Shown here: positions 11,282 through 23,564 of the stretch, one piece after another | Position numbering within the stretch: position 1 is the first letter of the stretch | How the letters are laid out: the number at the start of each line of letters is the position of its first letter | Assembly: GCA_037176885.1 (NCBI GenBank) | Contig: JAWWNJ010000151.1 | Location: forward strand, 434,001 to 498,000 | Source: Favolaschia claudopus | Taxonomy: Eukaryota; Basidiomycota; Agaricomycetes; Agaricales; Mycenaceae | DNA: 64,000 nucleotides | Direction: 5' to 3' | Position numbers and translations under genes: made by a program | The notes under the pieces: generated by a model | Told to the model about the DNA's origin: nothing | The model's database searches: none | Seen by the model: only the letters and a program-made list of their open reading frames with translations

Positions 11282-12677
11282 GACGCGACCTGAAGCTCTG
11301 CCACAAGAGCTTTACAATGAAGGGTAACCTTACCGCACCGAAAGACGAAGTAACATTTGCGACGTCTTGATGGCTGTTTTCCGTTCCCTTGCTTCGTCCA
11401 ATTTGCTTGGGAGACAGCCAGCATGGGTTGTGCGACAATGCATCTTTTTTACAGCTGTTTTACGGATTTTGTCCGGTTTTTGATCGAGTGGGGCATTTCG
11501 TTTCTTGTTTACACTGTATGCCTCTGAGTCGCCGTATGGCTCCACTCTGACCGGGCTATTTCCAGCATTTTGCTCCACCAGTGAATGCAGTGGGGCTGCG
11601 GTGGAGCGGTTGAACTGCCTCCGGCTCCTCGGCGAGGGTATGCACCAGCAATCACAGGTAAACAACTTTTGAAAAACCCCACTCCATCAAAAACCGGACA
11701 CCGTAAAACAGCTGTAGAGACGTACGATCGGTGCTGTTTTGAGGATGGGGGTCAGGTGGACATGCTATGTAATTATGCACGTTGGTCTAGAAACAGATTG
11801 AGAATGTGTCAGAGCAGCTGTATATTGCCTTCAGTTGAGCCGTTTGTTTTGCGTTTGTTCCGCTATTCTTGCTCTTCGTCTGTCGGCTGTGGGGCAGTGC
11901 TGGCAGTGAGCACAACTTACACGACCACGTAAATGAACTTTCGTTTCTTTACAGCTGTCCCGGAATACTTTGGCATGTTCACATTTTTTTGCATGGAACT
12001 CGCACATTTGATGGACTGATATGATGCACCTTTAAAGGAAAGGATCACCTCGGCTAGCGACGCCTGGCAGCGGCAGCTCATCGGCTACGCACCGGCTATG
12101 AAACGGGGAGAAGTCCTCGGAAAATGAGAAGAGATGGCAGAAAGCGTCGGGAACAGCGGCATTCGGCCCAAATCTCCATAAATGGTGCATCATATCACCT
12201 CGATCAAAAGTCCAAAGTGTACAAAAAAATGTGAACATGCCAACGTATTCCGGAACAGCTGTAACGTCGGCTGTAGTCTTCCGCAGTCAGACTCCATTAG
12301 ATAGCCTCATGTGCTAAGCCCGTTGTTGGCTCTTAAGCGCCAACATAGACCATTCGCAAAAGAAGACATCAGACCGAGAAGAGAGAAGCGAGAAGCCAGG
12401 ACTCCCTGCTCGCCAGCACCACAGACTCAACTATTAGCTAAGAGCCGGGCATACCTTCTGGTAAGATGAAGGCTTGGAGAGCACACCAGGAGAGACCCGT
12501 AAGAAGGATAAAATAAAAACACTAGGGTACATGAGTAGAGCCAGAGCCCTTTATATACCTAAGCTCTACTTCCTAAAGTAGAAATAAAACAATAATAGAA
12601 CCTTCATGGTCATAACTGAGTACCTCCACAGTCATAGAATGGAGAGAACAATAAGGGAATGAAGAGGGGAGTAAGTA
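11282..12677. other. no supported gene
   Basis: Only short frames without family signature. An inverted similarity is visible between 11973-11985 and 12225-12240 (GGCATGTTCACATTTTTT and its complement) around a 250-bp interior, suggesting a decayed MITE whose ends I could not fix. The stretch at 12480-12660 is AT-rich and featureless. Confidence 0.4.
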
Positions 12678-13037
12678 CTGTAAATACTTGTACCGAGGCA
12701 ACCGTCACGGTCACGGAGGGGTCGGTTGCGTTGCCCAAAAACGCGCCAGGTCACGGTCACGGAGGGTCTGGTTGCCTTGATCTGGATCGTGACATACCCA
12801 AAAATATTGAATTTTTGCCCATTTTTGGCATGAGATTTGCAAAATTTGCGCATAGCGCACCATTTGACTCAATCCGCATCCAGAAGCCCTGATTCTGGTG
12901 TAAAAAAGGCAAATTCGGAGAGACTTGGTTGCCCATCATGGCAACTGTCACGCTCACGCCTGGCCTGGTTGCGTTGCCCAAAGTGGGTCACGGTGTCACG
13001 GTACTTTGGCTGGTTGCCTCGGTACAAGTATCTACAG
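12678..13037. mobile_element. 360-bp MITE, TA target duplication
   Basis: The terminal inverted repeat CTGTARATACTTGTACCGAG is followed by GCAACC at both ends (12678 inward and 13037 inward). Each end is flanked by TA (12676-12677 and 13038-13039). The interior holds repeats of GGTCACGG and GGTTGC and no coding capacity. The TA duplication and the lack of a gene suggest a non-autonomous Tc1/mariner-type element. Confidence 0.8.
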
Positions 13038-13207
13038 TATGACTTGGCCGCTTTCGTTTTGCGGCATAACTTGATGCGCTGTGCATGGCTTCAAATGGCT
13101 GACATCGGCCCCGACTCCGTATAAAATCCACTATACCATTGACGACCACATGACGATGGCTTTTTCCGATTAAAACCCTCTGGCAATGACAGTCACGTGA
13201 CATATTA

Positions 13208-13334
13208 CAGTGGCGGCGCCATCTGATGCCACCCCTCAAAATAGAACAGCCTATTTCTGGCACTTTTGATGCTAATGGAGTCGATTGTGGTCACATCAAT
13301 TTTTTAGGGGTGGCATCAGATGGCCTCGCCACTG
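13208..13334. mobile_element. 127-bp MITE, TA target duplication
   Basis: Inverted ends start CAGTGGCG and extend about 30 bp through CATCTGATGCCACCCCT with one or two mismatches. TA flanks both sides (13206-13207 and 13335-13336). Loop sequence of about 65 bp. The CAGTGG end is shared by the larger fold-back elements at 25821 and 50045, which suggests related transposases acted on all of them. Confidence 0.85.
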
Positions 13335-13695
13335 TACCTTTCTCGGGATGGCTTGGGTTCGAACCTGGGAGGTCAATTACCTACTTTTTTTTTGGTTCAC
13401 TTCCAATCAAATACTTTGAACAAGTCTCTTCTGTTATCCATGCTTCTTGGTTGCATTATCGAATGAGCGGACCCCTAAGAATGGCTAGTTCTTCACTCTT
13501 TTGCTGCTTTCCTTGCCTAACCCAGCATTCATTTGCTGGATTCTGTGTCCAGCGATTACAAATTCGAAACTGCCGAAAAATTTTGGATCACAGTGGATTC
13601 CGTTGGGGAGAGAGATTCCTAACCCTAACCACGCTGAATTCGAGGAGAAAAGATTAACAGATCAAAAAATTTAAAAAAAAAAGGTAAATCAAAAA

Positions 13696-13790
13696 TGCAG
13701 TGACCGTGAATCGAACGCTGAACATTCATATGATGCCATCCGATCTCCGTAACACTATGTATATCCACTACACTAGAGAGTATTTAGCGA
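13696..13790 (-). ncRNA. tRNA-like / SINE head candidate
   Basis: On the minus strand, TAGTGTAGTGGATATAC (like a Pol III A box in a tRNA D arm) is followed about 45 nt later by GCGTTCGATTCACG (B box, T loop TTCGATT). A TTTTT tract, a possible Pol III terminator, comes a few bases after the end. The acceptor and T stems pair poorly (about 3 of 5 in the T stem, none clear in the acceptor), so a functional tRNA is unlikely. A tRNA-derived SINE or tRNA pseudogene fits better. No amino-acid identity is assigned. Confidence 0.3.
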
Positions 13791-15462
13791 CCGTCAAAAT
13801 GAAGCAAAGTCATGCCTTACGCGAGCGCCAAATTTCCTAATAAGGCAAGTCATTGTGGGGGGAGGCGTGCGTCAGCCTTTCCGATTCGATTACTCTGGCG
13901 CCTCTGCCCCATTTTGGGCCATGCATTGCTGTTGTACTCGTTACGACGATACTCTTAGCGGTATTCCTCCGCAAGCGAGACATGGCGACAGTCCCTAGGT
14001 ACAGGCATAAAAGACTATTCAACAAGTGCTTTACTCATTCCAACCCCAGCGAGACTGCCCCGAATGTCAAGGTCGAACCTGGGGCGGATGTTTACTACCC
14101 AGAAGACCCCCGGATCAATTTCCGCACCAAGCTCCAGAACTCGGAAGCAATGCGGGAGTGAGGTTCTCGGACATATAAGTTTCGGAAATAGCACTGTGAG
14201 ACTGGGGGCACATGAAAATCATGTACCTTGGTACCCCCGAAATTCATGTCCTCTTACACTGAGCATTCCCTGAAATTCATGTCCCAGCGCGTGAACAAAA
14301 TCATACTCTTTTTCGACGTTTTCATGTGCCTTTTTAATGTACCGATGCCATGAAAATCAGTCTCAAGTCCCTCAACAAACACGAAATCACGAGACAATGA
14401 AAATAATGGGTTACGGAGCAAAATTCAGGATGAAATGAGATGATATCTATATACCAATACATGTGTTATCTACGTGAACACCGCGCGCGATGGAACTCCA
14501 GTCCTGCTACAAGATCTCCAGTTCACGGACGGACTACCTGGGGACATTGTTGATTTAAAAGCGCCGGTACAGAGAAAAGCCCGAATGAAACAGAGTCGAG
14601 ATACCAAAAAGCAGAGCAAAGGATACGGTAATGAGGAAGGACGAGATGAGAGCAAGACGAAAGTCTTGACGCCACGGCGTTGACGGAAAATGAGGCAGTT
14701 GATGGCGGCAGTTGCCGGTGACCAATCTTGAATTCCATTGGCTTGTCCTATGGCGCGTTGGGAAGTAAACCCCATTTGCGACTTCATTCACGCGAAATAA
14801 ATTGACGAAGTTGGAATTGTATGTTCATAGAGTAGAGTATCCCGAGAAATTTTTGAGCACTTAGAACAGCCGCAAGCTGGTGAAGAGAAGAAGATGGTGG
14901 AAAGTGGCAAGTAACATTGTGGCTGTGGGCAAGTAACACCCAGCTGATCGGATTATCAACCAGCATCACTCCGGGACAGCCGTGGAACCAAAGTCAACAT
15001 TCAATTAGGGCAGGATGTATGGAAAATAAACACTGCCACTACAGCAAGCCAGCATTTGCTTCAAATTTCGAACTGTTCACTTCCAATCTATATTACAATC
15101 GACTTGCCTAGGCGATTTGAGCTAAGACAAACCTGTTCCGAGAACGCCCGAATGCCCCATATCTTCTGTGTGAACATTGAGCATCTAAATACCTTTTCCA
15201 CCGTGAAATCGACATTCAAATGTACGAGCGCCGTTTCTCAATTACCGTGGCTGGACTCATCCTTTCAGGACCCCGGATCGTAACGTTGCGTCACGATTCA
15301 ATGAAATCCGACGAAAGATCATGAAATTTAACCCAAATGACGACGAAATACCTAACACAAGAACAACATCATGAATTTCACTGCACAGTGGTTCGAGCTC
15401 ACCGTGAGCGACCGTGAGGCCTTGATTAAGGTCTGCCACAGTGGATTAAGGAGGAATGGGAG
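13791..15462. other. no supported gene
   Basis: No domain-bearing frame. The stretch 14200-14420 repeats short ATGAAAATCATGTACC and GAAATTCATGTCC motifs, suggesting a decayed short repeat. The remainder contains only short frames. Confidence 0.4.
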
Positions 15463-15545
15463 AGGCTAAATTTCCTTTTTGAGAAACACGCGCAAAAAAA
15501 AAAAAAAAAAAAAAAAGTGATTGCCATTATTTTCAGGAATCCCTG
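15463..15545. mobile_element. single end of a Tc1/mariner-like element
   Basis: About 83 bp (AAATTTCCTTTTTGAGAA ... CAGGAATCCCTG, then TA) match the outer end of the Tc1/mariner-type transposase element that terminates at 32899. They include the terminal CAGGGWTTCCTG and an internal A-tract of about 23 bp at 15494-15516. No transposase and no second end are seen nearby, so this is a solo end or deleted derivative. Confidence 0.55.
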
Positions 15546-16208
15546 TAATTAGGCTTATTAATTATGTCTGTGGAGAGCCAGACGAAATCAGATTTCAAGT
15601 TGCAAAGAGAGAGAGAGAAAAGGGAGAGACTAACCAAGTCCCTTAGACCCTATTTCTCGGCTTTTGGCTTCCGGAATTGAGCGTGGTGTGCACAGAAACG
15701 CGACAAGATCTTGAAAAATCTTGCCATAACGGGCAAATCAATGTTATTCAAGATATGGTATAAGGTATGTCCTTTCGGAGCAAGTGCCTCCTTGGGACAT
15801 AATCCCAACATAATCCAGCGAATCAAATTCAGGCGGATCCCGCACACAGCCCGAGGCAGTCATCGTTCGCGTCTGCGTCCGATTGTCCGATAGATCGGAA
15901 TCTCGACTTCTGCCAGCACCGTCCATTGCGCTCTCTCGCCCGCATCGCTGCTGCCTACGGCGGCGGTGCGTCTTTGTGTCGTCTGCTGGCCGCCTCTTTG
16001 TGTTGCTCCTAACTGCTGCCTCCGTTTCTCACAACTTGCTCAGCCAAGCCTTGTCAGTAGCTTGATAACTTTCAACTCGAGGGCCTTGAACGTACGGAAT
16101 TTTACGCAAATCGTAAGGTTATTCGAAAAATTCCTTCCTCACACAAACTTACTTCGGAAATGAGCATCGTCACGTCAAGTATTGAGTCTCTATCTCGAGG
16201 GCTATTGT
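15546..16208. other. no supported gene
   Basis: A GA microsatellite lies near 15607 and short frames elsewhere. Nothing is assigned. It is downstream of the integrase gene and may contain its 3' flank. Confidence 0.4.
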
Positions 16209-17856
16209 TTAATTTCGCATGAAGTGCTCAGTTACACGCATAACAGCAGTACAATACAAATCAATGCCCCAATTCCCGTCATCCGACAAGAAATCCATCT
16301 CCGTCAATATTTCCTTGCACTCCTTCACTTCGTCGTCATCATTAATAACAATCCCGGCATTCCGCTCTGCCGCAACGTCCGGGTATTCAGAATAATCTGC
16401 AGCAGCGGGGTCTGATTGTAGTTCATCCGTTGAAGGTAAAGGCGCGTCCGGATCGTGACCATAATTTGGGTCAAGAGCAGTAGCGACTGGATCCCCGGGG
16501 GTCTCCTGTCCAGTATCCACGATTGATCGCCTTTTCCTTGCTGAGTTCAAAGATCGCCTGCGGGGTTTTGTTGCCTGCAGTCCGAACCTTGTGACGATTC
16601 CATGATGCGATAGTTTCATCCAGAGACTTCTGGATCCGCGGTTGGAAAACGACGAAGAGGCACACGCGATGAATGGGATTCTCCATGTCCAGAAGATTGA
16701 TCTCTTCCAGATACATGAAGATTTCGCGGAAGAACTCGAGGGTGTCCTTCCGAACGTCACGCCATCCTCGCTCCATCCGGATATTTTGGGTGGATCTAGG
16801 GGAAACGATGAGCAGATGATGGTAGATAGATTGGAGCACGAACCGACCACGAATATAACTTCGATGAGCTTCTCCCCATCGCGCAATCATCCTCCGTTCG
16901 ACTCCATTATTCTCTTTGCCAAAATCCCCCCTCATGCGACTTGGCCACCCATAAATGGACACTGCATGGAGGAAAAGCGCCTCGACGGTTGCAGAGCGCT
17001 TATTATTGCAACACACCAAGTAGATCATCAGCCTCGAGTGCCCGTCTACGCATCCGTGCACATAAAAGCCCCAAGGCCGGAGCTTTTCGTTACCGTCCAT
17101 ATGCCATAACGCATTTGCACCCCTCACTTTGTAAACACGCCCTTTGATGACACCGTTCCATCTGCATCAAAGAATTGTAATAATTAACCGCACATAATCG
17201 TTCGACACATACCGAACCAAAACTCCGATCGCGTCAACTCTCCAGAGGCTCTCTTGGATTCGTCTAATCGGGACATGGATTCCGGTTGCTTCCAGGTGTC
17301 CAGACATTATGTTACTTCCAGCGAACGGATGAAGTAAAGAAATCGAGGAGATTTTCTCGTCCAATTCATCATCCGATATAGTCGTGAACGGTAATCTCCC
17401 CGAAGATAGCCCAGCACGCTCCAGATGGTTGTAAAGTGTCTGTCGACGCACGCCGAGCGCGTCTGCGACTGCGGCCCAAGTATTTCCCAAGTCGTGTAGC
17501 TCAATGGCTCGATCTAAGTCGATAGCGTATCGAGGTCTGCCAAGGCCCGAAGGGGGAAGGGACGTCGTGCCGATGTTATGAGGAGCAGGAGGACTGTTCA
17601 AAAAAGCCTCTAGAGAAGCACCAGTATTGAGAACCAAGTCGATCAAGCCATCGACCTCAGACCGAGAGAGCCAAGCATCATCCAGATTTAGCAGGACGAT
17701 GTGAATGCCGTGTAGTTGCCGCAACGAGCGTTCAACTGCAAAAATCTCTGCGTTGGAGATAGCCTCCACAACTAGTCGAGCCTCTCGCATTATCTGTTCA
17801 GCATGAGTGAAGAAATCGTTTGCTGGATCTTCACGATCTCTTCTGCGCGGAGGCAT
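16209..17856 (-). pseudogene. integrase-core (rve-type) domain protein, one frameshift
   Basis: ATG at 17856 (MPPRRRDREDPANDF). The N-terminal half has a helix-turn-helix-like segment (TWAAVADALGVRRQTLYNHL). A 51-bp intron (17162-17212) joins VLVR to WNGVIKGRVYKV and then the RNase-H-fold core. A second 48-bp intron (16796-16843) restores RGRSTQNIRMERGW. Candidate catalytic acids are D in WHMDGNEK, D in RGDFGKEN, and E in RMERGW, as expected for a DDE integrase. The C-terminal tail is acidic and ends with DDGNWGIDLYC. Only one base too many in a C/G run at 16493-16501 breaks the frame before the tail. Family knowledge: such stand-alone integrase-core proteins are abundant in Agaricomycetes and are presumed transposases; host and ends are unknown. 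Upstream spaced repeats (17.9-18.25 kb) may be its terminal region. Confidence 0.75.
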
Positions 17857-18290
17857 CGATGTGGCGATAGACAGTAACCATATGAAGTTTGAGTAAACAA
17901 TCCCTGTCTCGACAGCAAATCAGGTTAAGCCATCGTTTACTTAAACAGCCAGTAGGCGGCGCACCAGGCAGCCCTGCCGAGCTTGAACCTGTTTAACGAG
18001 GATTAAGCACGACTTTTGTTGAACAAAACCGTTCAAATCGGTCTTCATCAATCAATTATATTGAGCGTAATATACCGAATACATTGATCTACAGATTAAC
18101 AGAACAGAATTAATCAGTGCCAATCCGACCGATTAACAGAACAGCAGGATTAACAGGTTACTTGAACAAAACTCAAAACACGGTGAGAAGAAAAAAAGGG
18201 TGAAACACTATAATTAGTGATAATCCAACTGTTCAACAGAACAGCGAAGACGTCGACCGAGACTTGAAAAAGATGAAAAGAGAAGGAACG
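17857..18290. promoter_or_regulatory. upstream region with repeated TTAACAGAACAG motifs
   Basis: Upstream of the integrase-core gene, TTAACAGAACAG occurs at about 18097 and 18133, and TTCAACAGAACAG at about 18232. Related GATTAACAG, GTTTAACGAGGATTAA and TTGAACAAAA sequences are interspersed. Regularly repeated short motifs next to a transposase gene are typical of subterminal binding sites. That role here is inference, and no terminal inverted repeat was fixed. Confidence 0.35.
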
Positions 18291-18940
18291 AAACGTAGAC
18301 GAGGCCCTAGATGTCAAGGGCATTGTGATTCGTGAAGCAGGCGAGCGTGCATAGAGGTGGGAGAGGTGAAATGCTTACCGAGCCCTCGTGCGTTGCCTTC
18401 AAAAGTTGAAGCCTGGTGGCAGAACAGATGAACTAGAAGAGAGCGAAGATAGCTTTCACACACCAATACATTCAACCTGATGAAACCAGCAAAACGACGT
18501 CAAGACCGCATTGCAATTGCGGGAGGCTGCGATCAAAGACTGGGGCATTAGCTTCGTAAGTATGCAGCCGAAGGGAAAGGACTTCACCGAATGCACACAG
18601 CAGAAAGGAATCAAGCGGCAAACTGACAGTAGCAAGTCAGTCCGTGAGGGGGCCCTGCGGAGAGGAGGCGCCGTGGCCGGTACTTTTGAGACAGGCATTG
18701 ATTAATCAAACTTCATATAGGTTCTTCATCGGAGACCACGGGCAAGGTGCTGGGAAGGTGTACCAGAAGCTGGCCGAGGTAGTTTAACTAGTCGCTCGAA
18801 GAGGGCTTGTGGTGGACCCGTCGCTGGTTTACGTGTCTGAGCGTGCGTGTTCATGAAAAAAAAAAAAAAAAAAAAAGGTGTATCACGCAGCCCGTAACAG
18901 GAGAAATGCAATCACAAAGGGCTATGGATACAAAGAAAGC
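18291..18940. other. no supported gene; poly-A tract
   Basis: No domain-bearing frame. A run of about 22 A at 18856-18877 could be a retroposed poly-A tail or simple repeat. The segment ends where the Helitron 3' end begins. Confidence 0.4.
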
Positions 18941-18949
18941 AATATGATT

Positions 18950-18971
18950 TATGTGGACAATGGTCCACATA
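18950..18971 (-). other. Helitron 3' terminal hairpin (H2)
   Basis: Same 9-bp stem and 4-nt loop as the hairpin at 10609-10630. It lies about 9 bp inside the inferred 3' end and probably acts as the transposition terminator. Confidence 0.75.
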
Positions 18972-19445
18972 GGAGGGGAAGCTTGCTTCAGTCCGTACAT
19001 GGAATTTACTGAATTACATACTACATACTTTGTACAGACTCTACGTACACTTGCCGGTCTATTCTAAGTACTCGTGCAACTGTTGAAAAGGCTCAAGAAA
19101 TCGAAATTCATTAAGAATGTCCTGTATATTGAATCCATAAGTATTGAGTTTGAAACCCAAAGCCTCTCTCCGCTCCAAATCAACTCTGAGCATCTGACGC
19201 ACTGTGGTTTCATTTGGCTTCTGCAATCTTTGCAACAGGAAAGGTGAACGAAATGCTATTCCGTTCAATGTTTTCACTCTTGAAATTGCAACAAATGACA
19301 ACCCAGGAGCAAAATCTTGTTTGCCAAGATCAATCACTGCTTTGGTGAGAGTCAGACCTTGACTTTTGTGAATCGTGATAGCCCATGCCAATGTTAGGGG
19401 AAATTGTGATCGTGATAATGGTACTCCGTTAGATTCCCATTCTGC

Positions 19446-19873
19446 CAAGGGGTACCCACCGGCAAAACCCGGGACACCGGCTAAGGGGGGGGGTGGGCCT
19501 CAAGGTCGCCTTATTCCACTTTTCCGACCTAGCCTTGGATTGGTCTGAAAACGCGTTTGAAGGTCAGAAAAAAAGTGAGAAAAATATTTGATTACATAAT
19601 ATATTGTTGTGTCCCGGACAAACGCGAACGACAAGTCATGGCCAGGAAAATGCAAAAAATGTGTGGGATACCACATTTGAGCAGGGAAGTGTCCCAGAAG
19701 TGTACTGATATGGTCAGAATCAAAGCAAAATTTGACCAAACTTTGGCAGTTTTTGATGGGAATTACCGGTTTGGGGGCTTATGTAACACTTACGTAGGGG
19801 GGGTGGGGGTCGAGCGAGCGTTAAGTCACTTTTCCGACCCTGTGTCCGAAGTTTTAAGGATGGGTACCCCTTG
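19446..19873. mobile_element. 428-bp hAT-type MITE, 8-bp target duplication
   Basis: Ends CAAGGGGTACCCA and TGGGTACCCCTTG are inverted repeats. The 8 bases CATTCTGC occur on both sides (19438-19445 and 19874-19881). The truncated Helitron copy at 10.1 kb has a single CATTCTGC (as its complement) at the same place, giving an empty site. No coding capacity. The 8-bp duplication suggests mobilisation by a hAT-type transposase. Confidence 0.9.
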
Positions 19874-20127
19874 CATTCTGCTGTCCTAGGAACAATTGGA
19901 ATCCAATCTGGTTGCACACCTTCCCAACCCTGAGTTGGTGGTCCTAAGTTACAGGATTAGAATATCTAATAGCCGCAATTCATATACATACCTGTGTATT
20001 CAGGACACTGTACAAATACTACAGCTGGTAAGTCTTTTTTTGGATTGCTGCCTGGCAGATACCAGATTTTTTGACAATGCCTTGAGTTCCATTAACCAGT
20101 CCTTTGGATGTCCACAGGTTTCGAGTA

Positions 20128-20874
20128 AGATAGGCGTCACGCCAATCCGGCACCCTTATATAAGCATTACGTTCAGCACAGCCACCCGCCAAATCTTGGA
20201 AGTTCAAAAAATCAACTTGTTCTCTTTGCGATTTTGAGTCCTTCGGAACCTCAAAGAGTTTTTCTTTTTGCAGATCTACTGACGCAAGAGGCCTTTCAAG
20301 TACCAGGCTTGAGGCCCTGGAGCCACTTTGTTGTGCTCACCATTCAAATATATGTGAATGTCAATACACATCTGACCCTAAATTCCGTGTCTGAATTCTG
20401 TTTGTGTTAAGTTCCTGGAAATACATTGGATGTTTATGAACCAACAGAGCATAACGCTTTGCTAGCTCATTATGAGGCAATCACACCTTCCTAGCGTTAA
20501 ACAAGGTATTTTGATGCTAATTTGGCGCGTCGCGTCGCGTCTATAGTCACGGATATATGACATGTAGTGTGTACGTAAGCTTACATAATCTGCCAAATCT
20601 CCGCCTTATTTTTCGCAAGATGCGCTCAAACGCGTCGAAAATGAGTTTGGAAGCTTTTCATAATGGGTTGCCTTTTTTGGAAAGATCACCTCATATCTTT
20701 TCAACAAGGAGATATTGGCCAAATCTGCTCCATCGAATCATAGATATGCCTATTAGCTACAGTTTGGTGGTCTTATATTTGTCAATATGGTGTTGTGGCC
20801 AGACTTATAAGCATTTTGTTGACGTGATGTTTCGGCTTACATAACCAGGTGCCGGATCGGCGTGACGCCTATCT
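20128..20874. mobile_element. 747-bp element with TA target duplication
   Basis: Inverted ends begin AGATAGGCGTCACGCC and extend through ATCCGGCACC, 27 bp with one mismatch. TA flanks both sides (20126-20127 and 20875-20876). The other Helitron copy has the uninterrupted sequence CGAGTAATCATG, so the insertion is exact. No recognisable protein inside. Probably a Tc1/mariner-type non-autonomous element. Confidence 0.9.
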
Positions 20875-21196
20875 TAATCATGATGTGAGCCCCCTCAGCA
20901 AGATAAATTTCAGCCTCCAATCCCTCGGCATCTTCAGCAGATGCCTTTCTAGATTTTGCTCCATTGATACGGTGGTGTTTGGCTCTACAGCATACAACAG
21001 GTTTATTGAGGGCAGCCAGTTGAGTTTTGTTCACCATATCAACTGCTTCCTTGGTTGGAAGTAAATGCAATACTTCTCGAAATTCATCTTGCTCTGCAGG
21101 AGACAGATTGTGCCAAAAGCGAGTGGAGTACATTGTATGATCTTCTGCAGTTGTTTCATAAGTCCGCAGTCGCATGAGCGCATCTCTGAATGCAAT

Positions 21197-23400
21197 TTAC
21201 TTTGGTGTATCTCCTTGTTGGCGAAAGATTTCAGTCAAAGTCAGAGATTGGTCGAAACTCTCATAAGCTTTGCGACCTTCTGTTGCAAGTTGTCCCCGTG
21301 GTCCTGGGCTTTCCTTGGTAGAAAAGAGGGCACTATCACCAACTGGAGGGAGCTGTAGAAAATCTCCAAAGATAATTGTGGCCATTGCTCCAAGTGTCTC
21401 GTGTGACATTGCTGGATATATCTGGCGAAGACGTCCATCAAACTTCCCAAACTGAGTTCTGCCTATCATTGACTTTTCGTCCATGACAACAATTCTTGCT
21501 GGTTTCCATCTGTTCTGCATTCGCTGAAGAGAAGTCGGAGCTAGAGGAACAAAGTTTGGATCCTTTGCAGAGACTGGGATTGAAACTGCAAAATTTATAG
21601 TCCAACCACGGATACCAAAGGCTGCAATTCCTGTTGGTGCTATTCGAATCACTGGATCTTGATTTTCTAGCTCATCTGCATATAGTTCTCTGAGAGCTGA
21701 AGTAATTGCCCTAATAATTACAGATTTCCCTGTTCCTGCCGTTCCATCTATATTGATTCGAAGTGGCTTTACGTCTTCGCCAGCTCTCAAAGCCTTGATA
21801 TACATCATCACCTGCAAGAATACCAATTGCTGCTTGCCCTTCAGAGTTCTATAATCAACTGGAAATAAAGCCTGAATCTCATCATTTGGAGACTGTTTAA
21901 GCTGTTCTAAAAGCCAGGCTGAAGCAATTTTTGCAGGTTCAACACCATTAGGAGAGTTTGCAACCCAGTCATAATCAAGATCCATCTGACGTACTCCCAA
22001 ACGACTTTCAATATTGACTCTGTTGTCATTAGGTCTCCGGCCAATCTCTTGCATCCACTCTGGCTGGAAATGCTCCAGACGTGGATCCCCTTCGTCTGGA
22101 GGCATCGACTCTAAGTCAGATTCTGGTTCATCATCCACTTCCAATTCACCAGGAGTTGGCAGAGTGTCATTTGGATGCTGATGCCCAGGCTGACCAGCAC
22201 AGTCTTGTGTGTATGCTTCAGCCCAACTGGTGTGATCTTTGAGCAAATCGTTTTCCTGAGTGAATGGATGGTGGAGAATCATTCGTGCATAGCACCACTT
22301 CTCATAAGTTTCTTCATCTTCTGGGTTACATGCAAAGCGAGGCCAGATGTTGACAACATATGGAAGTGCGCCTTTTGTTCCTCTCTCAGAATACGTCTGA
22401 CCCCGATAGTTCCAGTGCCTCAGAAACTCAAGTAAAGAAGTAGTTTTTAGCTTTTCCAGAGCTGCTGGCTTAGTTGTTGTGCTTTGAAGTCGTGTCCGAT
22501 ATCTGTGAAGCATTCCAGTGCGTCGTGTCGTATTTTTCTCAAAATCAATCTCAGCATCCTCTTCCTCGCCAGGAGTCACATTGAGGCTGCGTATTTGGCG
22601 AGACGACTGAACCATTGGACAACTCAATAGCACATGACAAGTTTCTTGAGCTGAGATGTCTCGTTCTCCAGCAAATGAAGACAACATTTTCTGAAATGCC
22701 ACCTGTGCTTTATCTGTGTCATCAAGGTGCGAAATTGCTTTGTGAAGCAAGTCTGAGTAGCTTGAAGATTGTGTTTCAGCTTTACTTGCATATTTTGCAA
22801 CATACGCAATAACTGCATTTTTGTTAAGAACCGGTCTGATATCAATATTGGCCCTCCATCCAAGAATCATTGGCACATTATGTGAATTCAGTAGATCATC
22901 ATTTCTGCGAGTGAACAACTCAGGATCCTCCTGGCCTGGAGCTGGTTTCAAAATAGTTTTGTCACAGAGCTCTTTTGGAAAGTTGAATCTGCACACTTGT
23001 TCACCAGTTACTTTGTTTCGCCGCAAGCAATATCCAGGTACACATTTAGTATGGCGCTGAAACCGATTCAATGCTTCAGCCAGCTCTAGCTTTGTATCTT
23101 CTAATGTAGGAAAGAGCCGAGCAGATGGATGATTGTCAGCAGGAGGACAGGATTTCCCGGGATTCATCGTTGATATCAGTGCATCCCAAAACCGGATGAA
23201 CTTGTCTATATGTTCTTGCAATTTGAAATTCAGCTCTTCCACTTTAGGAGCATGTCTAAACCAAGCAAAACCATGGATATGGGTGCTACCTCGGGTCTGC
23301 CACTCATCACGAAACCAGTAATCCACAATGTCAAATAGAGGTTTCAAGAAGTATTCAAAGAATATCCGCCAACGTATGTGAAAATAGTATGCAGCAATAG
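21197..23400 (-). CDS. Helitron Rep/helicase largest open exon
   Basis: This is the longest intact stretch of the Helitron gene, about 716 codons beginning after the intron at 23401-23455 with IAAYYFHIRWRIFFEYF. It contains the HUH motif (RGSTHIHGF), the two Rep tyrosines (AYVAKYASK) and helicase motifs I-III. It ends at a premature TAA replacing a Gln codon of the sister copy. All catalytic residues I can name for the Rep and helicase motifs present are intact, so inactivation appears recent. Confidence 0.85.
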
Positions 23401-23564
23401 CTAGTTGTATATATCAGTATGCAATCAAAGTCAAGAATTTGCTGATTTTGCTAACCTGGATTCTTATTCAAGTCAGCCCATCGGATACGATACCCCTCAG
23501 GACCGTTTGGTGCCTCTTCGGCTTGGTGTCCTGGCATGTGTCTATGCAGATCAGGCCATTGAAT

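Noticed and set aside
13345..13395. Second B-box-like GGTTCGAACC followed by a T-run
   Set aside because: No A box at proper spacing; the upstream sequence is the 127-bp MITE.
13618..13631. Telomere-like CCTAACCCTAACC
   Set aside because: Only two units, so no support for a telomere or interstitial telomeric array.
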